Shown: positions 55,091 through 62,406 of the stretch, in pieces
How the letters are laid out: each line of letters begins with the position of its first letter
How positions within the stretch are numbered: the stretch's first letter is position 1
Assembly (NCBI RefSeq): GCF_000427805.1
Contig: NZ_ATYS01000024.1
Span: 1-64,000 of the forward strand
From: Budvicia aquatica DSM 5075 = ATCC 35567
Lineage (GTDB): Bacteria > Pseudomonadota > Gammaproteobacteria > Enterobacterales > Enterobacteriaceae
DNA: 64,000 bases
Reading direction: 5' to 3'
Notes under the pieces: model-generated
Seen by the model: the letters and a program-made list of their open reading frames with translations, nothing else
Told to the model about the DNA's origin: nothing
Database searches by the model: none
Translations under genes and position numbers: made by a program

Positions 55091-56446
55091 TCACGACCGT
55101 AATTTTGTCACCTGCCGAAATGGATTCTCACCTTTTTTGACGATGGAGAAAAATGTATCGATGGATAAATCACCTTCTTCATTACCTTCTTTATCTTCAT
55201 CAAAAACAAGCGGTAAAAGCAATTCCGCCGAATAAATTAAGCCATCGATTTCTATATTGTTTATATCGAGACAAAAAGCCTCAATATAAATCGATTCCCC
55301 TTTATCAGATTTACTCGGCATAGAATGATCGTTATTGATAAAGTATGGGCAACTGACCTTGCCTTTAATTACCAAAGTTCCGTCATTGTACTGGCCATAA
55401 ATGCCGTACTTTATATGAGCGTTGCCGGAAACTTCAATATGGCAGTTGTGGGTATATAAATAATCGCAGATAAGATCTTTTTCTACCTGAATCGAAATAT
55501 CGCAGGTGATATCGCCATCCACCTCAAGATTCCCTGCAACAATAATTCCCATAAAGTCATTTTTCCACCTCATGTTTTCAAGCTGTCTGCCCAGCCATGC
55601 TTCGTCAAGGTTTCCTTTTATATGCAGGTTTCCCTTGAATAGTAATAAGGAGTCATCATCATCTCCGTAGAAGCACGCTTGTTTCCCGCGGGTTATTCCC
55701 AAGGGAGTTATTTCTTTTTCGGGCACATTTGCTATAAATTCTCTGACGTCCGTTTTTTGCTCAGAAATAGTATTTTTAATGACTGCAGTAATGCGCGCGG
55801 CTTTTTGTAGAATTTCTTTTTTTTCGACGGAAAAACATGTTTCATCTAGCAGCTTTTCTTTCCATTGCCGATATGCTTTGCTTTTTTGTATGTCGCTAAA
55901 GTCGTCATGGCCGGGATATTTTCTCAGACATGAATCTACTATGCTGAACGATTCTTCTTCACGCCTGAGTTTAAGCAGAAGGTGAGCTTTTAACGCAAAC
56001 ATATAGATATAGAGGTCGCTTTCTGAGTATTCACAGCCAAGAGAAATGGTTTCAAGTGCTTTTTCTAGTTCGCTTTTGTCTACTAGTTGTTGGTATGAGT
56101 ACCAAGCTAAGGCATATGATGCATTACGAATTACTTCTTCATAAAACGATTTCATTTCTGCGCAATGCGTACTCGTACCTTTCGCTAACTCAAGGCACGT
56201 CTGGGCATATGGCAGCGTTTCTTTCACTTCTTGGAGCTCTGGTCCCCCATATACTTTGTTATAAAGGTCAGAACCATATATCAACACCATCTGATAATTA
56301 GCGTATAGAAACGCGTATTCTTCGTCTTTTTTGAGCGAGTATGCCTTGATTGCTTTTTTATAGCGCTCCAATGCTTTTCTCGACGAAGTACCGCTTCTTT
56401 CCTGTAACTTAATGCCTTCCTGAACATATTCCGTTGTTGTCTTCAC
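55091..56446 (-). CDS. TPR protein with C-terminal polymer-forming-like repeats
   Basis: The 451-residue cytoplasmic protein has no signal peptide. The N-terminal 220 residues are helical and TPR-like (SRKALERYKKAIKAYSLKKDEEYAFLYANYQ; LEKALETISLGCEYSESDLYIYMFALKAHLLLK). From about 270 the sequence becomes repeating short strands: LLLFKGNLHIKGNL, MGIIVAGNLEVDGDITCDISI, LYTHNCHIEVSGNAHIKYGIYG, GTLVIKGKVSCPYFI. This resembles the beta-helical rungs of polymer-forming (bactofilin-like) proteins. I do not recognise the full protein. Its place beside immunity-like genes makes an immunity or toxin-associated role possible, but that is inference. It is transcribed against the exporter genes. Confidence 0.6.
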   Translation of the reverse strand: MKTTTEYVQEGIKLQERSGTSSRKALERYKKAIKAYSLKKDEEYAFLYANYQMVLIYGSDLYNKVYGGPELQEVKETLPYAQTCLELAKGTSTHCAEMKSFYEEVIRNASYALAWYSYQQLVDKSELEKALETISLGCEYSESDLYIYMFALKAHLLLKLRREEESFSIVDSCLRKYPGHDDFSDIQKSKAYRQWKEKLLDETCFSVEKKEILQKAARITAVIKNTISEQKTDVREFIANVPEKEITPLGITRGKQACFYGDDDDSLLLFKGNLHIKGNLDEAWLGRQLENMRWKNDFMGIIVAGNLEVDGDITCDISIQVEKDLICDYLYTHNCHIEVSGNAHIKYGIYGQYNDGTLVIKGKVSCPYFINNDHSMPSKSDKGESIYIEAFCLDINNIEIDGLIYSAELLLPLVFDEDKEGNEEGDLSIDTFFSIVKKGENPFRQVTKLRS

Positions 56447-56520
56447 TTTTGTTTACCTTCCTTGAAACAGTGTATTACATATTCAGATATGGCTTTTATA
56501 CTCGCACAGGTTGAACCATA

Positions 56521-56643
56521 TCAGAGTAAATTTTTACCTTTATTTGTTGTTTTCGCATCATTCAAGGAAAAATAACTCTGTGTTGGGTTTTTGCCGTGAT
56601 GATTGTAGAACACTTCAATATAATCAAATATTGAATACATCAT
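56521..56643 (-). pseudogene. IS3-family transposase C-terminal relic
   Basis: The minus-strand frame reads MMYSIFDYIEVFYNHHGKNPTQSYFSL, which resembles the C-terminus of IS3-family OrfB proteins (IFDYIEVFYN...RRHSALGYLSP). The upstream part of the frame is unrelated and the expected end is degenerate. It is a fragment of about 40 codons left by a decayed insertion sequence, between two accessory genes. The source element cannot be named. Confidence 0.55.
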
Positions 56644-56945
56644 TTTAGTTCCAGTAACAGATACTTGTATCTGCATGAGTTCTATTTTTAGCGGTAAAAA
56701 TCCGCAAGTGTTGTAGCACTGCGGGGACCGATAAGACTGACACAAAGGCAGGGTATAGATATGCAGAGAAAAAGGTATTGGCTGGGCGAGAGAGTTAGGA
56801 ATTATGGCGATAGATGGCAACTAATTTTTAGAAGTCTTTTCCAGCCGCCAAATATCCATGTTGATTTCTAGTCATAAATATATACTGAAGAAAGAGGAAT
56901 GGTGTTGAATTTGTTCGCGAACTCAAGTGTAAGCAGGGATTAATT

Positions 56946-57344
56946 ATGGCAAGTAATAAACAGTGTTTCCTAGTAAATATATGGATTGGAATAGCGGATG
57001 AAAATTTTGGTAACTATATAGATCAAGATAGATACGGCGATGAGTGTGCTTTTTGTCAGGATATTGGGCAAAGATATGATGTGGACACCTTCTCTGTATA
57101 CGTTGCAGAAAATTTAGTTGATTTAGACGACTTGATTGTTGAGATACCGTTTAGCGAGTCATATGAAGATGTTCTGATTGGCAAATGTAATGAAATCGGG
57201 CTAACAAAGGCCAATGCCTATATATCAATATTAAATGAAAAACTTGAGATCGCGGATAAAACAAAGGATTTCTCAGGGCTGCGTTTTATTGGCACCTTTT
57301 ATTACTATTTGCCGGATGAATGGTCTAAAAATGGTGTCATTTAA
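56946..57344 (+). CDS. Probable immunity protein, Imm22-like
   Basis: This 132-residue acidic soluble protein begins KQCFLVNIWIGIADENFGNYID and continues with GDECAFCQDIGQRYDVDTFSVYVAEN, DLDDLIVEIPFSESYEDVLIGKC and a C-terminal FSGLRFIGTFYYYLPDEW. The V-x-(I/V)-W-(I/L)-G opening and the D-Y-D-x-D middle recall Imm22-type immunity proteins of polymorphic toxin systems. The match is by memory of the family pattern, so confidence is moderate. No toxin gene sits upstream; it would be an orphan immunity gene protecting against kin toxins. The coding sequence is AT-rich. Confidence 0.6.
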   Translation: MASNKQCFLVNIWIGIADENFGNYIDQDRYGDECAFCQDIGQRYDVDTFSVYVAENLVDLDDLIVEIPFSESYEDVLIGKCNEIGLTKANAYISILNEKLEIADKTKDFSGLRFIGTFYYYLPDEWSKNGVI

Positions 57345-57588
57345 ATGAGTCTGTTTAATATCCCTCAGTTGGCTTCACCAACCCTCCTGTTGAGACTTAA
57401 ACTCGGGTCATGTTGGTGAGGCTAGGTTTAAAGGCGGAGTCCTTTCAAAAGAGAACGAAAAGTGTGCAGAGGTATAGGAAGAGATTTATCGGATAAATTT
57501 GATAAAACTATATTGAAGATGGAAACTCAAACTAGAATAAAAGTGGCAAGTGGAGTTCACCTAAGCTACGTCCAAGAGGAAAATAAGC

Positions 57589-58563
57589 ATGATGCTTTCA
57601 GCGGTATATAACTATAAATTCAATTTATACTTTAATGAACGAATCTCGCCTTTGCATAATAATGATTTGACTTATTCTTATCCAGAAATCGGTAAGAATC
57701 GAAGGGTAATATCAATCATTTCACCGGAAGAACCTATAACGTTAGTTAGATGGTATGACATAGTTACAGATTTCGCCATTTCAAAAGGTAAAACGGATAT
57801 ACTTGATGAACGTGATTATTACAATGTAGTTAGGCTCCTCTCTCTTATGTTTAATCTATTTGATGTTAATAAAGAACCTAACTATGAGAGGAAAAGTTTA
57901 TTTTTACATTACTATCAGTATCAAGTCTCTCATATAAAAAATAGGGGTTCTAGCGATAGGCTATTTTTTCTTAAAAAAATGATGTTTGAATTTGGGTTGA
58001 GCGATGAAATTTACGACCTATTGACTATAGTGAGTAATGATATATGTTATAAAACAAATTCCGGTAAAATCATAGGTCTGATGACCTTAATTGATAATGT
58101 GTTTGATAATATCGAAAGTAAAGAATTATGGGCATCAACTTTATTGGTTAAGATAAAGTTAATTCAAAAGAAAGTAATACGTTTTATATTGGGCGTGGAC
58201 GACGTTTTTGAATTTAAATATGATGATTTCAATAAGAATTATATTTATAGTGATTTTTTTAAAGAAAGATATTATGCAGATAAAAAAGAATTATTTGATG
58301 TGATAGTGGCGTGCGTTAATAAATATCAATCATCTACTGAAAATCTTATTTCTAATATGATAATAATGAACTACTCTTATTATATTCTGAAAGAATGCCC
58401 TGAGGAAATATTGTTATTGAAAGATTTTTGCAAGAAAAAACCTGGTGTTTTTTTAGATGTGATAAACAAAATACTAGACATCAAGTTTTTTGTTTGGAAG
58501 GAAACCTTCAAGGATGTTGGAATAAACTATTATTTACATAGAGTAAAAAGTGATTTTAATTGA
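57589..58563 (+). CDS. Unrecognised AT-rich protein (324 residues)
   Basis: ATG 57589 follows GAGGAAAATAAGC. The protein is soluble, helical and rich in Y, F, I, K and N, with no signal peptide or clear membrane span. Segments such as LLSLMFNLFDVNKEPNYERKSLFLHYYQYQVSHI and NLISNMIIMNYSYYILKECPEEILLLKDF suggest an all-helical fold. It lies among immunity-like genes and has the same low GC, so it may be an immunity or defence protein of the same cargo. I do not recognise the family and give no function. Confidence 0.6.
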   Translation: MMLSAVYNYKFNLYFNERISPLHNNDLTYSYPEIGKNRRVISIISPEEPITLVRWYDIVTDFAISKGKTDILDERDYYNVVRLLSLMFNLFDVNKEPNYERKSLFLHYYQYQVSHIKNRGSSDRLFFLKKMMFEFGLSDEIYDLLTIVSNDICYKTNSGKIIGLMTLIDNVFDNIESKELWASTLLVKIKLIQKKVIRFILGVDDVFEFKYDDFNKNYIYSDFFKERYYADKKELFDVIVACVNKYQSSTENLISNMIIMNYSYYILKECPEEILLLKDFCKKKPGVFLDVINKILDIKFFVWKETFKDVGINYYLHRVKSDFN

Positions 58564-58705
58564 ATAGCATATATAATATGCCGTTATTATTTAGCTAGTT
58601 AGTTCCTTAGGGTAATCGGTTTCTGTACTTTTGGCGCAGTGCCAGATGTTTACTGACAAACATTGACTCTAAATTTATTCAGATAAAACCATCATGGAAG
58701 GGACT

Positions 58706-58858
58706 ATGGGTAATTTCGTTATTAAGCATGATAAAAGTACAGGTGAGGTATTTATAGGTCATGCAGGTAAAAGAGAAATAAGAACATACTATAAAGATGA
58801 TGGAAGTGATGCTGATGGATTTAGAGCTGTAATGGATGGGGCTGGAGAATTAAGATGA
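58706..58858 (+). CDS. Orphan toxin C-terminus-like fragment (50 residues)
   Basis: ATG 58706 follows GGAAGGG and encodes MGNFVIKHDKSTGEVFIGHA, then GKREIRTYYKDDGSDADGFRAVMDGAGELR. The frame is open only back to a TAA some 40 bp upstream. Its short strand-rich, polar character and its stop overlapping the next gene's ATG (ATGA) are what is seen when the last part of a polymorphic toxin precedes its immunity gene. The bulk of any toxin is missing. It may be a remnant of recombination that left toxin tip plus immunity gene. Toxin family unknown. Confidence 0.5.
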   Translation: MGNFVIKHDKSTGEVFIGHAGKREIRTYYKDDGSDADGFRAVMDGAGELR

Positions 58859-59349
58859 AAGTAGAATTTACACATGCTGAGGTGGTTCTTTTTTTAAAAA
58901 TGTACTCTTTATTTAAAGAGACACTAGATGATCGAGTTCAAATGCTACTGGCCACAGGAGACATTGAGGACGAGTTAGCTGATGAGGCTAAAAAACAAAA
59001 ATATAATGAAGTAATACTTGAAAACATAAATCTTTCCGTTTTAATTAGAAATTTACACTTGGAACAACTTGTCAAAAGTATAACGGGAAATGATATTAGC
59101 ATTATAGATCATAGTGATGATTCTATTAGCGGCACAGCTTGCGAAGCTTGTGATTATATTGTTTTTGAGAGTGAAGAGGACGCATTTTATGAGATATGTC
59201 CAGTTTGTGGTTGGCAGAATGATGGTTCAAAAGGGAGTAATAAATATAGCAGTGCAAATTGCATGACGATATCAGAATATAAAGATAGTGAGTCTTTTAA
59301 GAAAAACATCGCAGATAAAATTCAGATCTATAAGAAATTGACTATTTGA
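58855..59349 (+). CDS. Probable immunity protein with CPCC-like zinc-ribbon C-terminus
   Basis: This 164-residue protein has two parts. The N-terminal 85 residues are helical (VEFTHAEVVLFLKMYSLFKETLDD...NLSVLIRNLHLEQLVKSI). The C-terminus carries two cysteine pairs, CEACDYIVFES and YEICPVCGWQNDG, followed by NCMTISEYKDSESFKKN. This is the layout of Cys-rich CPCC domains (CPCCGY...YEICPVCFWEDDG...LSLEEYR), common in immunity proteins of polymorphic toxins. Four cysteines could bind one zinc ion. It overlaps the upstream toxin-tip frame as ATGA, consistent with a toxin-immunity pair. Confidence 0.7.
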   Translation: MKVEFTHAEVVLFLKMYSLFKETLDDRVQMLLATGDIEDELADEAKKQKYNEVILENINLSVLIRNLHLEQLVKSITGNDISIIDHSDDSISGTACEACDYIVFESEEDAFYEICPVCGWQNDGSKGSNKYSSANCMTISEYKDSESFKKNIADKIQIYKKLTI

Positions 59350-59599
59350 TTCTAACGGTAATCTCCCCGAAAAACTGATGGATGATTTGAAAATTGACAT
59401 TAATGATAAAAGAAACGGTATTTGGCTGCCGAATACTAAAAGTGATAGGATAACCGATGAATTAACTACGGCCCATAAAGGTAATTGTGTCCATGGTAAA
59501 GCATATAAACAATATACTTATGACAAGTTGATAAATTCAAAAATTGACAAAGAGTTCTTCAATGCTCTGAAAAATATAAAAACAGAATTGTCTCATTGA
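59342..59599 (+). pseudogene. Orphan C-terminus of an AHH-type nuclease toxin
   Basis: The frame is open from 59342 (after a TGA) to 59599, with an internal ATG at 59378. It reads LFDSNGNLPEKLMDDLKIDI, then NDKRNGIWLPNTKSD, HKGNCVHGKAYKQYTYDKLI and a tail. The pattern -x-I-D-x-N-...-N-G-(I/V)-x-L-P ... H-G-x-x-Y ... Y-x-x-L is the second half of AHH/HNH nuclease domains of polymorphic toxins. The AHH motif itself and everything N-terminal are absent, so this cannot be an active toxin alone. It lies directly before a probable immunity gene. Confidence 0.65.
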
Positions 59600-59652
59600 A
59601 AAATATTCCTGTTGGAAAATGGAAAATGCCAGTTTAATTTTGGAGGTGAAAT

Positions 59653-60264
59653 ATGGATAAGATAATAGATGAAATGAATAAAAATATTCATAAGCTCAAG
59701 AGCGATTTGAAAGAACATGCAGTTTTAGAAAATAAAATAGCATTAAGTATTTTTGGTGATAAAGTTATTTCTTGGTCTAAATTAAGAGCTTATAATCTAA
59801 TTCCATTTTATAGTGAGTTAACTGGTTATAAAACGGATGAAATGTTAACAAAAGAGCCAAAGAATAAAAATAATTCATATTGTTATTTTGGGCAGTCAGA
59901 GATAGATAAAATTACGAGTTATAATTCTAGAGGCGTGATTGAAGCTGAAGAGTATATTATAAGTTCTGGTAATCATAAAGTCGGCATAGTGAAGGATTTT
60001 AGAGGTGACTTTAGAGTTTTGACTCAGCTATTTTTTGATAGCAATGGTCGCTATTTAGAGTGTTATTCTGTAACTGATGATGATGAGTACTTTGGATATT
60101 ATTATATTTATAATGATAACAACGTATCAGAGATCATATCTGTAGCAAGTAATGGTTTAAAACCATATGTTAAGCTTTATCTAGAGTATATGGATGATGG
60201 CAATTTAAGTCGAATATATTTTAAAAATGACACGAAATTAGTTGATGTTTATAGTAGTAACTAA
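59653..60264 (+). CDS. Unrecognised protein, probable immunity partner of the AHH fragment
   Basis: The 203-residue soluble, acidic protein starts at ATG 59653 after a strong GGAGGTGAAAT. A helical N-terminus (MDKIIDEMNKNIHKLKSDLKEH) leads into a strand-rich domain (KVGIVKDFRGDFRVLTQLFFDSNGRYLECYSVTDDDEYFGYYYIYNDNN; KLYLEYMDDGNLSRIYF). Low GC, no signal peptide. It follows the AHH-like toxin tip by 53 bp, the order toxin-then-immunity, so it is probably the cognate immunity protein. The family is not recognised. Confidence 0.6.
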   Translation: MDKIIDEMNKNIHKLKSDLKEHAVLENKIALSIFGDKVISWSKLRAYNLIPFYSELTGYKTDEMLTKEPKNKNNSYCYFGQSEIDKITSYNSRGVIEAEEYIISSGNHKVGIVKDFRGDFRVLTQLFFDSNGRYLECYSVTDDDEYFGYYYIYNDNNVSEIISVASNGLKPYVKLYLEYMDDGNLSRIYFKNDTKLVDVYSSN

Positions 60265-60302
60265 GAATGTAATAAATGATATTTTAATTGTTTATTTATT
60301 AT

Positions 60303-60332
60303 GGGGGTTCTATTTGAAACTCCCGTTTTTTA
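60303..60332 (+). terminator. Rho-independent terminator ending the immunity cluster
   Basis: GGGGGTTC-TATTT-GAAACTCCC followed by GTTTTTTAT, about 40 bp after the last stop codon. One bulged base is needed in the stem. Confidence 0.75.
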
Positions 60333-60516
60333 TGAACGCATCTCTGTTAAACTTTAGTTGCCTTACACAAAGAATTAGCAATTCATTAGTTGGCTAAATT
60401 GAAGAAATATTTTTCAATGTTAGGCATAATTTTAATTATTAATCAATTAAATATCATCCCATTAAAAAACGGGTCCAGCCCTTAGGCGAAGTGTAAATTT
60501 GTGAGCTAAAACCTAG

Positions 60517-60536
60517 ATCCCCACTTTCGTGGGGAT
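60517..60536. repeat. REP-like hairpin
   Basis: ATCCCCAC-TTTC-GTGGGGAT, a perfect 8-bp stem in the context CTAG-ATCCCC...GGGGAT-GACG. It is of the kind found as dispersed REP-type palindromes in many gammaproteobacteria. One copy is seen in the window. Confidence 0.6.
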
Positions 60537-60596
60537 GACGATATAGTCGGTTTATATGATGTAGAAATGCTTAACTGGCTGGCGTTACGCCTTACA

Positions 60597-61838
60597 TTAA
60601 GCGTCCGCTAATTCCCCCAGCGCCTGCTGAAGAATCTCCGCCGCCAGAATCACGTCTTCAAACTCACTGTACTCATCCGGATGGTGGCTGACGCCGTCTT
60701 TAGACGGAATAAATAGCATACCGGCCGGGAAGTCCTGAGCCATATACATGGTATCGTGGCCTGCGCCGCTCATCATGGTGGTGAACGGCACGCCTTTATC
60801 CTGACAGATGCGCTCTAAGCGGTGAACAATATCGCTGGTCATCAGAACCGGCATATCGTTAGCCAGCTCAGCCACGTTAATTACCACGTCCTGAACGGCT
60901 TTAGCGTGCTCAACGGAGGCAAAGAACTTAGCTACAACACGGTCAACGCTGGCTTTGTCTACGCCGCGGATATCAACATAGAATGTGACATCACCGGGAA
61001 TAACGTTGATGGCATTAGGGGTGACGTCTAAGCGACCAACGGTACCTACGGTTCCGTAAGCAGATTCATAACCCGCGGCACTGTTAATATCGGTAATAAT
61101 ACCGGCGCTGGCGACTAATGCATCGTGGCGCTGGCACATCGGCGTGGCACCGGAATGGTCAGCATGGCCATGAACTTCAACTTTATAACGGCAAGGTGCT
61201 GCAATACCGTTAACTACGCCAATACGCTTTTGCTGGTGCTCAAGAACCTTACCTTGCTCAATATGGATTTCCATAAAGCCGTCAAAATAGTTAGCCGGCA
61301 GGCGACATTCATCAAGCTTGGCGCTCTGATAGCCGCAATTATCTAATACCTGTTGGATATTATTGCCTTCGCTGTCGAAGTTTTTAGCCCATTTAGCCAA
61401 GTCAGCCTGACCCGCCATGACCTTACTGGCCATACAGGCAAAGCCAAAACGGCTTGATTCTTCAGCACGGAAGATAACCAGCTCAAGAGAGCGTTTAAGC
61501 TGCTGAGGTTTAAACTGGGAGATAGCATACAGTCCGGCAACTACGCCAATGACGCCATCAAAGGCACCGCCCTGTGGAACTGAGTCAATATGTGAACCGG
61601 TACCGATAGCCGGCAACTCAGGATTTTTACCCGGTAGGCGGGCGAAAACGTTCCCCATCATATCCTGACGAACCTGCAGCCCCATCGACTGCATCTTTTC
61701 GATCATCATCTTATGGGCTTGTTCATCCTCTTTGGAATAGGCTAAACGAGTAATACCCGGCGTTGAATCATTCACGCTGAAGGCGGTGATTTGTTCAAAA
61801 AGATCAAGTGCCGATTGTTTTGTTAATGCTTGAACCAT
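60597..61838 (-). CDS. M20-family amidohydrolase (allantoate amidohydrolase / N-carbamoyl-L-amino acid hydrolase type)
   Basis: The 413-residue cytoplasmic zinc enzyme belongs to the HyuC/AllC group of M20 hydrolases. Metal and catalytic residues appear in GTGSHIDSVPQGGAFDGVIGV (H, D), FRAEESSRFG (glutamates), HGHADHSGATPM, and SGAGHDTMYMA and GVSHHPDEYSEF at the C-terminus. It releases ammonia and CO2 or a carbamoyl group from ureido substrates. Which one cannot be decided; no allantoin or hydantoin genes adjoin. CAGAGGATAACTGGA precedes the ATG. It lies between the immunity cluster and potD, transcribed in the same direction as pot genes but separated by repeats and a terminator. Confidence 0.88.
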   Translation of the reverse strand: MVQALTKQSALDLFEQITAFSVNDSTPGITRLAYSKEDEQAHKMMIEKMQSMGLQVRQDMMGNVFARLPGKNPELPAIGTGSHIDSVPQGGAFDGVIGVVAGLYAISQFKPQQLKRSLELVIFRAEESSRFGFACMASKVMAGQADLAKWAKNFDSEGNNIQQVLDNCGYQSAKLDECRLPANYFDGFMEIHIEQGKVLEHQQKRIGVVNGIAAPCRYKVEVHGHADHSGATPMCQRHDALVASAGIITDINSAAGYESAYGTVGTVGRLDVTPNAINVIPGDVTFYVDIRGVDKASVDRVVAKFFASVEHAKAVQDVVINVAELANDMPVLMTSDIVHRLERICQDKGVPFTTMMSGAGHDTMYMAQDFPAGMLFIPSKDGVSHHPDEYSEFEDVILAAEILQQALGELADA

Positions 61839-61911
61839 TCCAGTTATCCTCTGTTCATCCGCTTGGCTGGATGTAATTTAGTAAGTACTTAAGGCCGTCC
61901 ACATAAGGTTA

Positions 61912-62037
61912 TATACCTGTAATACTTCAAGCCGCATCGTTGTTAGCTTCACCCGCTTATCCGAATCACTTACCTGAGTAAGCTCATCGAGACTTGCTCC
62001 CTTGTCGCCTCGATGTGGCTCGAATTATTTTAGTTAT
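61912..62037. repeat. Dispersed palindromic repeat, copy D
   Basis: It begins TATACCTGTAATACTTCAAG and ends CTCGAATTATTTTAGTTATA, with CACTTACCTGAGTAAGCTCATCG inside, identical over that core to copy A. It is in the same orientation as copy A and inverted relative to copy E, 48 bp away. Confidence 0.85.
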
Positions 62038-62084
62038 ATCAGGAAAAACTAAAATCAGAAACCCACGCATGTGAAACACGGTAA

Positions 62085-62211
62085 TATACCCAAAATAATT
62101 CGAGTTGCTTGTAGGCGACAAGTTCAGAAGTCGCTAGGAGCATAGCTGGCTATGTGACTGGGGCGAGTGGACGCAGTCAACACCCAAGCAACTTGAAGCA
62201 TGACGGGGATA
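62085..62211. repeat. Dispersed palindromic repeat, copy E (inverted)
   Basis: TATACCCAAAATAATTCGAG at the left and CAACTTGAAGCATGACGGGGATA at the right. It is the reverse orientation of the family. Together with copy D it makes a roughly 300-bp inverted pair between the amidohydrolase gene and potD. Confidence 0.85.
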
Positions 62212-62345
62212 GCGTTACATGCTAGATAATCATTTAAAGGGAGACAAGGGCAGGGTGGTTAATTTGCAATGGGACTTGATATATATCATGTGTTGCATTG
62301 GCGAAGCTAATTACCTGTGAACCTGTGGTAAATAAAATATAAACA

Positions 62346-62377
62346 AAAAGGGAAAACTAAACGTAGTTTTCCCTTTT
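62346..62377 (-). terminator. Terminator of the pot operon
   Basis: AAAAGGGAAAACTA-AACG-TAGTTTTCCCTTTT, a perfect 14-bp stem. Read on the minus strand it is followed by TGTTTATATTTTA and lies about 30 bp past the potD stop. Confidence 0.88.
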
Positions 62378-62406
62378 AATTGAATGATTACTACCAGAGC
62401 ACGGTT

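Larger units (their letters stand above)
60265..60596. other. Intergenic region at the right boundary of the inserted block
   Basis: About 330 bp between the last immunity-like gene and the minus-strand amidohydrolase. It holds the terminator at 60303 and the REP-like hairpin at 60517. I see no gene. GC content rises here from the AT-rich cargo to the core-like pot region. Confidence 0.5.
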
